From the NCBI RefSeq assembly GCF_004358675.1, contig NZ_SMZO01000003.1:62001-126000 (forward strand): a stretch of 64,000 bases of DNA, written 5' to 3'. Origin of the DNA: Meridianimarinicoccus aquatilis. Its GTDB lineage: Bacteria; Pseudomonadota; Alphaproteobacteria; Rhodobacterales; Rhodobacteraceae. This document shows, piece after piece, positions 36,591-45,692 of the stretch. How positions within the stretch are numbered: position 1 is the first letter of the stretch; each line of letters opens with the position of its first letter. The position numbers were made by a program, and so were the translations under genes. The notes below the pieces were generated by a model. That model had not been told where the DNA came from, searched no databases, and saw nothing but the letters and a program-made list of their open reading frames with translations.

Positions 36591-38774
36591 ATGCACATGC
36601 CCGTCCCCCTGACCCGCGATATCGTTCTGATTGGCGGCGGGCACACCCATGCGCTTGTCCTCCGAGCTTGGGGAATGTCACCTGTGCCAGGTGTGCGGCT
36701 GACCCTGATCGATCCCAACGCAACCGCGGCCTATTCGGGGATGTTGCCCGGCCATGTCGCAGGGCACTACGCGCGCAGTGACCTTGAAATTGATTTGGTG
36801 CGCCTCGCTCGGTTTTCTGGCGCACGTCTGGTGCTGGGCGCGGCAAGTGCAATCGATCCGGATGCGCGCGAAGTGCACGTTCCGGGCCGCGCCCCAATCG
36901 CCTACGATGTCGCGTCGGTGGATGTCGGCATAACTTCGGCAATGCCGGGCCTGCCCGGGTTTACCGAACACGGGGTCCCGGCCAAACCGCTTGGCACGTT
37001 TGCCGATCGATGGGCGCAATTCGTGACAGACGCCGCAACCGGCCACGTCGCACCACAAGCCGCCGTAATCGGCGCGGGCGTCGCCGGGGTCGAACTGGCG
37101 ATGGCAATGGCGCACAGGTTGAAAACTGCTGGCTGCCAGGATGCACAGGTGACGCTGATAGAAGCGGGCCGAATGGTTTCTACGCTGTCTGCTGCGGCAC
37201 GGCGTGACCTTCGCGCTGCGATCGACACCGCCGAGATACGGTTGATCGAGCGGACCGCTGCATGCAGCGTCACCAGCACGTCGGTCGAACTTGAGGATGG
37301 CCGCAGCGTGCCTTGCAGTTTCTGCGTCGGCGCCGCAGGCACCCGGCCTCATGACTGGGTGGCACAAAGCGGCCTGTCGGTTACAAACGGGTTCATTGAC
37401 GTGGATGACATGCTACGAAGCACGTCACATCGCACGCTTTTTGCCGTCGGCGACTGTGCCCACATGACCCACGCGCCGCGCCCCAAAGCCGGAGTCTATG
37501 CCGTGCGGCAAGCGCCGGTGCTGGCCCGCAACCTGCGCGCCGCAGTCGTGGGGCTGCAACCGCGCCGCTATCATCCGCAACGAGACTACCTCAAACTGAT
37601 TTCGCTTGGCGAGAAATCCGCGCTTGTGGAAAAGGGACCGATCACGCTGCAGGGCGATTGGCTTTGGCGCCTCAAGAACCGCATCGACCGCGATTTCATG
37701 GACAAATTCCGCAACTTGCGCCCAATGCCCGCCCCTGCAATCAAGGGTGATGTTGCCCGTGACGCGCGCAAGGCACAGGCCGCCCCACTGTGCGGCGGAT
37801 GCGGAGCAAAGGTCGGCGCGGCCGGGCTTGCCTCTGCGCTTGCTGGCTTGCCTGTTTCGACACGCGACGACGTCCTGTCCACCCCCGGCGATGATGCTGC
37901 GATCCTCGACTTTGGCTCGACACGGCAAGTGTTGACTACCGACCACCTGCGCGCGGTTGTTGAAGACCCGGCGTTGATGACACGGATTGCCGCAATCCAC
38001 GCACTTGGCGACATTTGGGCAATGGGCGGCCACCCGCAAGCCGCACTGGCGACCATCATTTTGCCGCGTATGTCAGAACCGATGCAGGCTGCAACCTTGC
38101 GGGAAATCACACACTGCGCCCAAGAAGTTCTGGCACAGGCCGGCGCCGTTCTGGCCGGAGGTCATACGACGCAAGGCAGCGATCTGACCATAGGTTTCAC
38201 CGTGACAGGGCTGGTCGATGAACCGATAACCTTGGCTGGTGCGCAACCGGGCGACGCTTTGATCTTAACGCGGGCCATTGGGTCAGGCACATTGCTCGCC
38301 GGCGAAATGAGAGCACAGTCCGAAGGCGCCGACATGGCCGAGCTTTACAGCACACTGGTGCGCCCGCAAGGCGACGCCGCGGCCCTTTTGGCGTTGTCGG
38401 CCCATGCCATGACCGACGTTACCGGTTTCGGTTTGGTCGGGCACCTTTTGGCGATGCTGAATGCGTCCGGGCGCGGCGCACAAGTGACGTTGGATGCGAT
38501 ACCGGTTTACGCAGGTGCAAAAGCCTTGGCCGCGCGCGGTATCGCCTCGACGCTTGCGCCAGCGAACCGCGCCTCCGCAATTGGGGCGCTTGATGGGCTG
38601 ACTGATACCCCTGCAAGCGCGCTTCTTTTCGATCCGCAAACCTGCGGCGGGCTTCTTGCTGCTGTACCGCAGGCTGAAGCAAAGAAGCTCGTGCAGGGGC
38701 TGCAACGGCAGGGACACAGCGCAGTGCAAATTGGCCAGATCACCGACGGCCCATGTCGCATTCAGCTTTCCTGA
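36591..38774 (+). CDS. selD: NAD(P)H dehydrogenase-like/selenide, water dikinase fusion
   Basis: A 727-residue two-domain protein. Residues 1-370 are an NDH-2-like FAD oxidoreductase: IVLIGGGHTHALVLRAWG (FAD Rossmann), AAVIGAGVAGVELAMAMA (NAD Rossmann) and LFAVGDCAHM. Residues about 400-727 are SelD, which makes selenophosphate from selenide and ATP. PLCGGCGAKVG carries the active-site Cys region, followed by GDDAAIL, ALGDIWAMGG and GGHTTQGSD. Such fusions are known in proteobacteria and cyanobacteria, and suggest selenide generation coupled to the flavin domain. ATG 36591 or 36597 may start it. It converges on mnmH, the user of selenophosphate. Confidence 0.93.
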   Translation: MHMPVPLTRDIVLIGGGHTHALVLRAWGMSPVPGVRLTLIDPNATAAYSGMLPGHVAGHYARSDLEIDLVRLARFSGARLVLGAASAIDPDAREVHVPGRAPIAYDVASVDVGITSAMPGLPGFTEHGVPAKPLGTFADRWAQFVTDAATGHVAPQAAVIGAGVAGVELAMAMAHRLKTAGCQDAQVTLIEAGRMVSTLSAAARRDLRAAIDTAEIRLIERTAACSVTSTSVELEDGRSVPCSFCVGAAGTRPHDWVAQSGLSVTNGFIDVDDMLRSTSHRTLFAVGDCAHMTHAPRPKAGVYAVRQAPVLARNLRAAVVGLQPRRYHPQRDYLKLISLGEKSALVEKGPITLQGDWLWRLKNRIDRDFMDKFRNLRPMPAPAIKGDVARDARKAQAAPLCGGCGAKVGAAGLASALAGLPVSTRDDVLSTPGDDAAILDFGSTRQVLTTDHLRAVVEDPALMTRIAAIHALGDIWAMGGHPQAALATIILPRMSEPMQAATLREITHCAQEVLAQAGAVLAGGHTTQGSDLTIGFTVTGLVDEPITLAGAQPGDALILTRAIGSGTLLAGEMRAQSEGADMAELYSTLVRPQGDAAALLALSAHAMTDVTGFGLVGHLLAMLNASGRGAQVTLDAIPVYAGAKALAARGIASTLAPANRASAIGALDGLTDTPASALLFDPQTCGGLLAAVPQAEAKKLVQGLQRQGHSAVQIGQITDGPCRIQLS

Positions 38775-38820
38775 CCTCGCCCGGCATCGCGCATCGATTG
38801 CCACCGAACCAAATTCTCGA

Positions 38821-39915
38821 TCAAGAAATTTCGCCAACGCCCGTGTCGGCCAATGGTCTCTCGACCGCGCGATGCAATGTGTCCATCAAGGCACTGACGC
38901 CTTGATCAAGGGACTGTGGGTCAAGTCTGTCAAAGGCATGTTCGGCCACCACATTCGCCGAGAACCGCGCCTGCGATTTAGCATAGCGCGGGTCGTAGTG
39001 GGTCGCGATCAAGCCAGCGGCGACGCCTTCAAAATCCCCTTCCGCCACCTGCGCTTGCCATGCATCGACCTGTGCGGCCCCATGCAAGCGGCGCAACCGG
39101 TAAATCAAGGCGCTGAATTTAGCCGGATCTGCGACAAGATCCGGATAGGCGCTGGGGAAAAATGCCGCGCGCGCCGCCAATGGCGCAGACACAACAACGC
39201 GCGGCGCATCGCACATGACTTTCCACAGGCTGGGCGGCACAATCAGATCGCCGACCTTGGAACTTTCGGCTTCGACCACGACAGGACGGGCCGGGTCGAA
39301 GCCCGCAAGTGCCATGGCAATGTCGCTTTCAAACGCCTTTTGATCAGGTTGTCGTTCGGCTTGGGCACCAAAGATAGACCCGCGATGCTTCGCGAGGCCT
39401 TCCAAATCGAGCACCTGCCCCCCCGCCGCCGAAAGGCGATGCAAGAGCGCCGTTTTTGCCGTGCAGGTCATCCCAGCAAGCACCACAATCGGGTGCGCCA
39501 CGGGAACGTCATACAGCGCCTTCACGACGAGGCGGCGATAGCTTTGATACCCGCCCTGCAGCGTCTCGGCCCGCCAGCCAATTTCGCGTAGAAGCCAGCC
39601 GAATGTTCCGGACCTTTGCCCGCCGCGCCAGCAATAGACCAAGGGCCTCCACCCACCGGGCTTGTCCGCAAGCGGGCCATCAATGTGCGCCGCGACATTT
39701 CGCAGAACCAGTGCCGCCCCCATCTTTCGCGCACCGAACCGGCTTTCCTGCACATACATTGTGCCGACAGCCGCACGTTCATCGTTACCCAGAACCGGGA
39801 GGCTGATGGCACCGGGCAGACGATCTTCGGCAAATTCAGCCGGTGAGCGCGCATCAATGATCGCGTCAAAGCCTGCTGTGTGAAGATCGGACAGGGAGGT
39901 GAGCGTGTACATCAT
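38821..39915 (-). CDS. mnmH: tRNA 2-selenouridine synthase
   Basis: Also called SelU/YbbB; replaces sulfur of 2-thiouridine in tRNA wobble position 34 with selenium from selenophosphate. The 364-residue protein has an N-terminal rhodanese domain with the catalytic Cys in VYCWRGGQRSG, and a C-terminal P-loop domain. The P-loop reads GMTCTAKT, with Cys and Ala at positions that are usually Gly, so it deviates from GxxxxGKT. Start taken at ATG 39915 (MMYTLTSL); the next codon is also ATG. Located head-to-tail with the selD fusion on the opposite strand, with no selA or selB nearby. Confidence 0.93.
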   Translation of the reverse strand: MMYTLTSLSDLHTAGFDAIIDARSPAEFAEDRLPGAISLPVLGNDERAAVGTMYVQESRFGARKMGAALVLRNVAAHIDGPLADKPGGWRPLVYCWRGGQRSGTFGWLLREIGWRAETLQGGYQSYRRLVVKALYDVPVAHPIVVLAGMTCTAKTALLHRLSAAGGQVLDLEGLAKHRGSIFGAQAERQPDQKAFESDIAMALAGFDPARPVVVEAESSKVGDLIVPPSLWKVMCDAPRVVVSAPLAARAAFFPSAYPDLVADPAKFSALIYRLRRLHGAAQVDAWQAQVAEGDFEGVAAGLIATHYDPRYAKSQARFSANVVAEHAFDRLDPQSLDQGVSALMDTLHRAVERPLADTGVGEIS

Positions 39916-39952
39916 GCCTTGGGATAGCGGCACAGTGCCAAAAGAACCAGTC

Positions 39953-40915
39953 TCAGCGCGCCGCAGCCTCGGCCACAGCAAAGTCTTGCAGCACTGCAAG
40001 GGCCGCGTCGCCACTTAATACTGCATGTTCGGCTCGTGCGCCAAGGCACCAGTCCCCTGCCACCACCAGCCCGGCATCCCGGTCAACAAGGCACGGCTGA
40101 CCCAAGGGCTTCGGCGCTTGTGAATATAACCAGCGATGCGCATCAGCATGCAGCACGTTTGGCAATGCACCGCCCGCGCGATCACGCATAACAGCCAGCA
40201 AAGCCTGCGCCGCGTCTTGCCGGGACAGATCAATTGCGTCGCGGGTCCACTCGGCGCTGGCCTGCGCGACCCAAGTCTCGGTCCCACGCCCCGGCTTGCT
40301 TCCGTCCCGCGCGATCCAAGGCAACACGGTGTCAGGCGCGCGGCTAATATCCGGCAAATCAGGGCGTTCGTCAAAAGCCGCCATCAAGGTCCAGCATGGG
40401 TCCATGACCACCGATGCGATCCTGTCCGAAAGCGGATGCCCGGCGAGCACCTGCGCGGCTTGAGGCGCCGGAATGGTTGAGATCAAGACCCGCGATTTGG
40501 CCACGAGCCCACCGTCCGCATCATACAAGTGCCAGCGCTCTTGTTCGCGGCGGGCGCTGGAAATTCTCACACCTTTGCGAACATCCACACCCTCGGCCAA
40601 CGGCTTCACAAGACCGCTCATCCCCGGAAGGCCAACATAAGCGGGTGCGCCGTCGTCCACGGCAGCCCAATCCGTCACCGCAGAAGACACTTTCAGCGCG
40701 TCCAGCAATGCGGCCAATTGCGGACCGCGCGGGCGAAGATACTGCGCACCGTGATCGAAACGCCATTCGCCAACCCGTCTGGTCGCCAAACGCCCCCCCA
40801 AACCACGGCTTTTGTCCAGCACCACTGGCGCCTCTCCCAAGCGGTTCAGACCTGCCGCGACTGTAAGACCGGTCAGGCCAGCGCCCAAGATCAACGTCTG
40901 TGTTTCAATCACCAT
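39953..40915 (-). CDS. Renalase-like NAD(P)/FAD-dependent oxidoreductase
   Basis: A 320-residue flavoprotein. The FAD-binding Rossmann motif LILGAGLTGLTVAAGLNR is at the N-terminus, followed by LDKSRGLGGRLATRR and FDHGAQYL, the pattern of renalase/amine-oxidase-like proteins. GLVVAGDWCLG near the C-terminus is the second FAD contact. ATG 40915 (MVIETQTL) is chosen since the upstream extension lies in the gap and overlaps the ABC permease. It lies 37 bases upstream of mnmH on the same strand and may be co-transcribed with it. Confidence 0.88.
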   Translation of the reverse strand: MVIETQTLILGAGLTGLTVAAGLNRLGEAPVVLDKSRGLGGRLATRRVGEWRFDHGAQYLRPRGPQLAALLDALKVSSAVTDWAAVDDGAPAYVGLPGMSGLVKPLAEGVDVRKGVRISSARREQERWHLYDADGGLVAKSRVLISTIPAPQAAQVLAGHPLSDRIASVVMDPCWTLMAAFDERPDLPDISRAPDTVLPWIARDGSKPGRGTETWVAQASAEWTRDAIDLSRQDAAQALLAVMRDRAGGALPNVLHADAHRWLYSQAPKPLGQPCLVDRDAGLVVAGDWCLGARAEHAVLSGDAALAVLQDFAVAEAAAR

Positions 40916-40940
40916 GCTAAAAACCCTTTGTCTTTGTCTG

Positions 40941-43499
40941 TCAGTCCTGGGCGCGCAAAATCTGTGCCGGGCGCGCGGCCAGCGGGCGCAGCGCAAAGGC
41001 CAGCCCGGCAATCAGCGTGGCCAGAACGCCGCCCGCCACGATGGCCAAGGCATTGCCCCAAGCCAACTGGAAAGGCGCCTCCATGACGAATGTCATGACA
41101 CCCCAGCCCGCAATCGCCCCGGCCAACAGCGCGACAATTCCAGCCGCCGCACCCATGAGCGCCGCACGCAGAGCGAAACTGCCCAGAATACGCGCCCGGC
41201 TTGCCCCCAACGTCTTGAGGATCGCCGCCTCGTACACACGAGCCCGTTCACCCGCCGCCGCCGCGCCAATCAAAACGATGAACCCAGTGAGCAGCGTCGC
41301 TGCAGCACCATAAGACGTGGCTGCCGCGATGCTGTCCAACACTGTGGCGACATTCTCGATCGCATCGCGCACGCGGATCGCGGTGATGTTGGGATAGGCC
41401 CCCGCCAGATCACGAAGGATCGCGGCTTCTGCTTCTTCTTCTGCATACACTGTCGAAATCCACGTATGCGGCGCACCTTGAAGCGCGGCGGGACTCATCG
41501 TCAGAATGAACCCGATGCCGGCATTCGAAAAATCCACAGCGCGGAAACTGGTTATTTCCGCCGTGATACTGCGCCCCAAGACGTTCAGCGTAATGGTGTC
41601 CCCCAGTTCCAGATCCAACTCTTCGGCTTCTTCAGCGGCAAAGCTGATCTGCGGGGGACCGTCGTAATCCTCGGGCCACCACGTGCCTTCCGTAACCTCG
41701 ACCGTATCTGGCGGAGTGGCAGCATACGTGATGCCGCGATCCCCCCGCAGCACCCAGTGATCCGCATATTCACGGGCGGGCGTGCCGTTGACCTCAGTCA
41801 CGATCCCGCGAAGCATCGGCGCTGCATCTACACGGCTTACCGCCGGATCGCGGTCCAGGCGGGCGCGAAAGCCATCAATCTGGTCGGGCTGGATATCGAC
41901 AAAGAAATACGACGGTGCGACTTCAGGCAGGTCATTGTCGATGGCGTTGCGCAAATTGGTGTCGATTTGCCCAACAGCTGCCAATACCGTCAGGCCAAGG
42001 CCAAGCGACAACACGACAGACGCCACTTCACTTCCCGGCCCGCCAATCGCCGCAAGCGCCATGCGTAATCCGGGTTTGCCGCGGATGGCTCGCCTGCGCG
42101 ATATCACCCGCGCTGCATGGCGCAGCCCGAACGCTGCAAGCGCCAGAACGACCAAAGCCCCGGAAATTCCCGCTGCCGTCCACAAAGCAAGACTTGGGAC
42201 GCTGGACAGCAGGGCCGAAATGCCCACCAGCGCAATCAACAAAGCCCCCGTCAATGCAAGATAGCGCGACCGCGGCAACCCAAGCCGGCCATCCCCACCA
42301 TCGCGGAACAGCGCTGCGGCGCGCACCTCTTCGGTGCGGGACAGCGGCCAAAGCGTAAATATCGCAGCTGTGAGTAGCCCATAAAGACCCGCTTCCAAAA
42401 GGGGCGCCGGGTGAATACCAAACACCACCGGGACAGGCAAACTGGCCGCAATCAAGGGCGCAAAAAACAACGGAAGAGCCGCGCCCAGAACCAGCCCAGC
42501 GACCACGCCAGCGAGTGTCAGCACGCCCACTTGGATCAAGTAGACGAAGAAGATGGTCGCACGATCAGCGCCCAGCGTCTTGAGTGTCGCGATTACGCCC
42601 TTTTTCCCGGCAAGGTAGGCGCGCACAGATGCCGAAATACCGACACCCCCGACGGCAAGGCCGGCAAGGCCGACAAGCACAAGAAACGCACCGATCCGCT
42701 CTACAAAGCGCTGCACGCCGGGTGCACCGTTACGGCTGTCACGCCAGCGTGCGCTGGTCCCGTCAAACCGCGCATCCGATTGCGCGTTGAGCAAGGCAAG
42801 GTCTGCGCCTTCGGGAAGATCCAGCCTGTACTTCACCTCGAAGATCGTGCCGGACCCAAGCAGGCCAGCGCCGTCCAGATCAGTGGCCCGCACGATGGTA
42901 CGCGGGCCAAGAGCAAAGCCCGCCGATGACGCATCTGGTTCACGCGTGAGTTCCGCCATCAACCGAAATTCGGCCGTGCCCAACCGGAACGTGTCACCGA
43001 TGGCAAGCCCGAGCCGGTCGATCAGCACCCGCTGCATCACTGCCCCCGGCAGCCCGCCTGCCCCGTCCAGCGCGGTATCCAACGTCATATCCGGCGAAAG
43101 CTGGACGGACCCGAGCAGAGGATAGGCGTCGTCAATTCCCTTGACCTGCGTCAGACCCCGTTCAACCCCGTTTTCCCCGTCGAATACGGCCATGGACCGG
43201 AAGTCATACACTTCGGATACAGCATCGGCGATGCCACTGATCCAATCCCGTTCTTCCGCCGTTGCGGCGCGGTAATCAAACTCGATCTCGGCGTCACCGC
43301 CAAGGATCACCGCCCCTTCGGATCGCAGTCCCGCCTCGATCGCGGCGCGGACCGTGCCGACGGCGGCAATCGCCATTACACCCAGCGTCAAACAAAGCAA
43401 AAAGATGCGGAAACCCCGAACCCCGCCGCGCAATTCGCGCCGGGCAATACGGGCGGCCAGTCGGAATCGGCCCGGACTTGCAGTTGCTTGCACCGTCAC
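40941..43499 (-). CDS. FtsX-like ABC transporter permease (YbbP type)
   Basis: An 852-residue permease with the duplicated FtsX/MacB layout: an N-terminal helix (FRIFLLCLTLGVMAIAAVG), a large periplasmic part, a block of helices around residues 255-440, a second periplasmic part, and four C-terminal helices ending LRPLAARPAQILRAQD. Its stop-proximal partner is the ATPase gene just upstream, overlapping by 4 bases. In E. coli the same trio tesA-ybbA-ybbP occurs with tesA divergent. Function is unknown; lipid or membrane-stress export is suggested for relatives. Confidence 0.9.
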   Translation of the reverse strand: MTVQATASPGRFRLAARIARRELRGGVRGFRIFLLCLTLGVMAIAAVGTVRAAIEAGLRSEGAVILGGDAEIEFDYRAATAEERDWISGIADAVSEVYDFRSMAVFDGENGVERGLTQVKGIDDAYPLLGSVQLSPDMTLDTALDGAGGLPGAVMQRVLIDRLGLAIGDTFRLGTAEFRLMAELTREPDASSAGFALGPRTIVRATDLDGAGLLGSGTIFEVKYRLDLPEGADLALLNAQSDARFDGTSARWRDSRNGAPGVQRFVERIGAFLVLVGLAGLAVGGVGISASVRAYLAGKKGVIATLKTLGADRATIFFVYLIQVGVLTLAGVVAGLVLGAALPLFFAPLIAASLPVPVVFGIHPAPLLEAGLYGLLTAAIFTLWPLSRTEEVRAAALFRDGGDGRLGLPRSRYLALTGALLIALVGISALLSSVPSLALWTAAGISGALVVLALAAFGLRHAARVISRRRAIRGKPGLRMALAAIGGPGSEVASVVLSLGLGLTVLAAVGQIDTNLRNAIDNDLPEVAPSYFFVDIQPDQIDGFRARLDRDPAVSRVDAAPMLRGIVTEVNGTPAREYADHWVLRGDRGITYAATPPDTVEVTEGTWWPEDYDGPPQISFAAEEAEELDLELGDTITLNVLGRSITAEITSFRAVDFSNAGIGFILTMSPAALQGAPHTWISTVYAEEEAEAAILRDLAGAYPNITAIRVRDAIENVATVLDSIAAATSYGAAATLLTGFIVLIGAAAAGERARVYEAAILKTLGASRARILGSFALRAALMGAAAGIVALLAGAIAGWGVMTFVMEAPFQLAWGNALAIVAGGVLATLIAGLAFALRPLAARPAQILRAQD

Positions 43500-44200
43500 T
43501 CTGCGGCCTCCAGCCCTGCGGTCTCGTCGATGCGCCCATCCCGAAGCGGCACAACCCGGTCACAAAGGCGCGCCAACTCAGGCGCGTGCGTCACCATGAT
43601 CAGCGTCGCGCCGTGCCTGTCGCGCAATCCAAAGAGCATCTCGATAATGGCCTGCCCATTGGTGCCGTCCAGATTTCCGGTCGGCTCATCCGCCAACAGG
43701 ATCGCGGGACGCGGGGCCGCCGCACGGGCAAGGGCCACGCGTTGCTGTTCCCCCCCGGACAATTGCGATGGATAGTGATCGGCACGGTGGGCCAGCCCAA
43801 CGGCGGCCAGTTCTTCAGCCGCCCTGTCAAACGCATCCGGTTTTCCGGCCAATTCAAGTGGGGTTGCAACGTTCTCCAGCGCGGTCATTGTCGGGATGAG
43901 GTGGAAAGACTGGAACACCACCCCCATATGATCGCGGCGGAAGCGGGCAAGTTGGTCTTCGTTCATCGATGTCAGATCCTGCCCCAACGCACGCACCTGC
44001 CCGCCGGTCGCGGTCTCGAGACCGCCCATGAGCATAAGGAGAGACGACTTGCCCGATCCAGACGGCCCTACAAGACCCACTGTCTCACCAGACATGACGT
44101 CCAGTGTGATACCGTGCAGGATATCCACAGGCCCCGCATTCCCTGCGAGGCGCAAGCTGGTATCTTTTAGCGATAAAATCGGATCGGACGCGGCAACCAT
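43496..44200 (-). CDS. ABC transporter ATP-binding protein (YbbA type)
   Basis: A 234-residue ATPase of the LolD/MacB/YbbA group. Walker A GPSGSGKSSLL, Q-loop VFQSFHLIPTMTA, signature LSGGEQQRVALARA, Walker B ILLADEPTGNLD, and VTHAPELA for the H-loop. ATG 44200 (MVAASDPILSL) overlaps head-on with the start codon of the divergent arylesterase at 44199; the in-frame ATG at 44221 lies inside the esterase coding region. Coupled by ATGA to the permease. Confidence 0.92.
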   Translation of the reverse strand: MVAASDPILSLKDTSLRLAGNAGPVDILHGITLDVMSGETVGLVGPSGSGKSSLLMLMGGLETATGGQVRALGQDLTSMNEDQLARFRRDHMGVVFQSFHLIPTMTALENVATPLELAGKPDAFDRAAEELAAVGLAHRADHYPSQLSGGEQQRVALARAAAPRPAILLADEPTGNLDGTNGQAIIEMLFGLRDRHGATLIMVTHAPELARLCDRVVPLRDGRIDETAGLEAAE

Positions 44201-44900
44201 GACAAAGGCCTTTTTGAACAACTTCTACTTTGGATATGGCGCGCCGCGCGGAATCCGCAACCTGATGGCGGCAATCATGCTCGCCTTGGTGGGCAGCGCG
44301 GCTGCTGCCCAGCCTGTGACTGTCGCGGCCTTGGGAGACAGCCTGACCCAAGGGTACGGGCTGGTGCAGGAGGACGGGTTCGTTCCGCAATTGCAGGCGT
44401 GGCTGGATGCTAACGGCACGCAGGCCCTGATTTTAAACGCCGGCGTATCGGGTGACACAACGGCCGGGGGGCTTTCGCGCCTTGACTGGACCCTGAACGA
44501 TGATGTGGGCGCGCTGATTGTCTCGCTTGGCGGCAACGACCTGTTGCGCGGTATTCCACCCGAAACCTCCCGGGCCAATCTTGACGCAATTTTGATCAAG
44601 GCAAAGGCGCAAGGCCTGCCCGTTTTGCTGATCGGCGTCACGGCACCGGGGAATTTCGGACCGGATTACAAGGCAGCGTTTGACGCCATTTATCCCGATC
44701 TTGCTGCAACCCACGACACTTTGCTGATTCCAAGCTTTCTAGCGCCAATCGAAGCTGTGCGGGACGAAAGCGGCGACGACACGGCAATGCGCACTTTGAT
44801 GCAAGCGGATGGAATTCACCCAAATGCGGACGGTGTGGCCCTGATCGTGGAAGCTGTGGGGCCGAAGGTGGCCCAGTTGGTGGCACAGGCCGGCCAGTGA
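44199..44900 (+). CDS. Arylesterase / TesA-like SGNH hydrolase
   Basis: A 233-residue periplasmic SGNH-fold esterase. The signal segment MAAIMLALVGSAAAAQ is followed by AALGDSLTQGYGL (block I, catalytic Ser), NAGVSGDTTAGGL (block II Gly), SLGGNDLLRG (block III Asn) and DGIHPNADG (block V Asp and His). Homologues hydrolyse aryl esters and acyl-CoA (E. coli TesA). ATG 44199 shares bases with the start codon of the divergent ATPase; ATG 44265, directly at the signal peptide, is an alternative that would remove the overlap. Confidence 0.92.
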   Translation: MTKAFLNNFYFGYGAPRGIRNLMAAIMLALVGSAAAAQPVTVAALGDSLTQGYGLVQEDGFVPQLQAWLDANGTQALILNAGVSGDTTAGGLSRLDWTLNDDVGALIVSLGGNDLLRGIPPETSRANLDAILIKAKAQGLPVLLIGVTAPGNFGPDYKAAFDAIYPDLAATHDTLLIPSFLAPIEAVRDESGDDTAMRTLMQADGIHPNADGVALIVEAVGPKVAQLVAQAGQ

Positions 44901-44956
44901 CCCCCTGTTCGTCCGCGCGCGGCGCACTAGATGCCGCTCATGACGAGACTGCACCC

Positions 44957-45613
44957 ATGATTTTGACCATCGACGGCGTCCGAAAAAGCTTTACCGGGCC
45001 AGAAGGCAGCGTGCGCGTGCTGGACGGGCTGCACCTTGACCTTGCGGCTGGCGAAACTTTGGCACTGACGGGTGAAAGCGGGTCAGGAAAAAGCACTTTG
45101 CTTACGTTGGTCGCCGGTCTTGATGCCCCGGATGAGGGGCGGATCATGGTGAGCGGGCAACAGGTCAACGCTTTGGACGACAGCGCCCGTGCCGCCCTGC
45201 GCCGCACAACCGTTGGGTTGGTTTTTCAGCAGTTCAACTTGATCCCGTCGCTCAACGTTGCGGCCAATCTTGCCTTTCAGGCAAGGCTGGCAGGGCGGCT
45301 GGATATGCCTTGGCTGGAAGAGGTGACAGGCCGTCTGGGGTTGTCTGATCTGGGCAACCGATATCCGGAACAGCTTTCCGGAGGACAACAACAGCGGGTG
45401 GCAATCGGGCGAACGCTTGCCGCGCGCCCTGCCCTGATCCTCGCGGACGAACCCACCGGCAATCTGGATGAAGCTGCGGCCGACAGGGTTCTGGACCTGA
45501 TGCTGGAGTTGTCACGCGACAGTGGTGCCGCCTTACTGATGGTGACGCATTCTAAACGGCTGGCCGGGCGCCTTGATCGGCGCGTACACTTGAGCCGAGG
45601 GCGCGTCGCATGA
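44957..45613 (+). CDS. ABC transporter ATP-binding protein (AttE-like exporter)
   Basis: A 218-residue ATPase of the FtsE/LolD/MacB class. Walker A GESGSGKSTLLTLV, VFQQFNLIPSLNV, signature LSGGQQQRVAIGRT, Walker B LILADEPTGNLD and VTHSKRLAG. ATG 44957 (MILTIDGVRK) is chosen as the first codon of the ATPase fold. It starts 56 bases after the arylesterase and heads a run with the FtsX-type permease, AttH-like and PNPOx-like genes. Confidence 0.92.
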   Translation: MILTIDGVRKSFTGPEGSVRVLDGLHLDLAAGETLALTGESGSGKSTLLTLVAGLDAPDEGRIMVSGQQVNALDDSARAALRRTTVGLVFQQFNLIPSLNVAANLAFQARLAGRLDMPWLEEVTGRLGLSDLGNRYPEQLSGGQQQRVAIGRTLAARPALILADEPTGNLDEAAADRVLDLMLELSRDSGAALLMVTHSKRLAGRLDRRVHLSRGRVA

Positions 45614-45692
45614 CGCGGCGCGGCGCACACGCGCCTTTCTTGTGCGGGACCGCAGACGGCGACAACTGCGCAAAACCGAACGGCGCGTTCTG

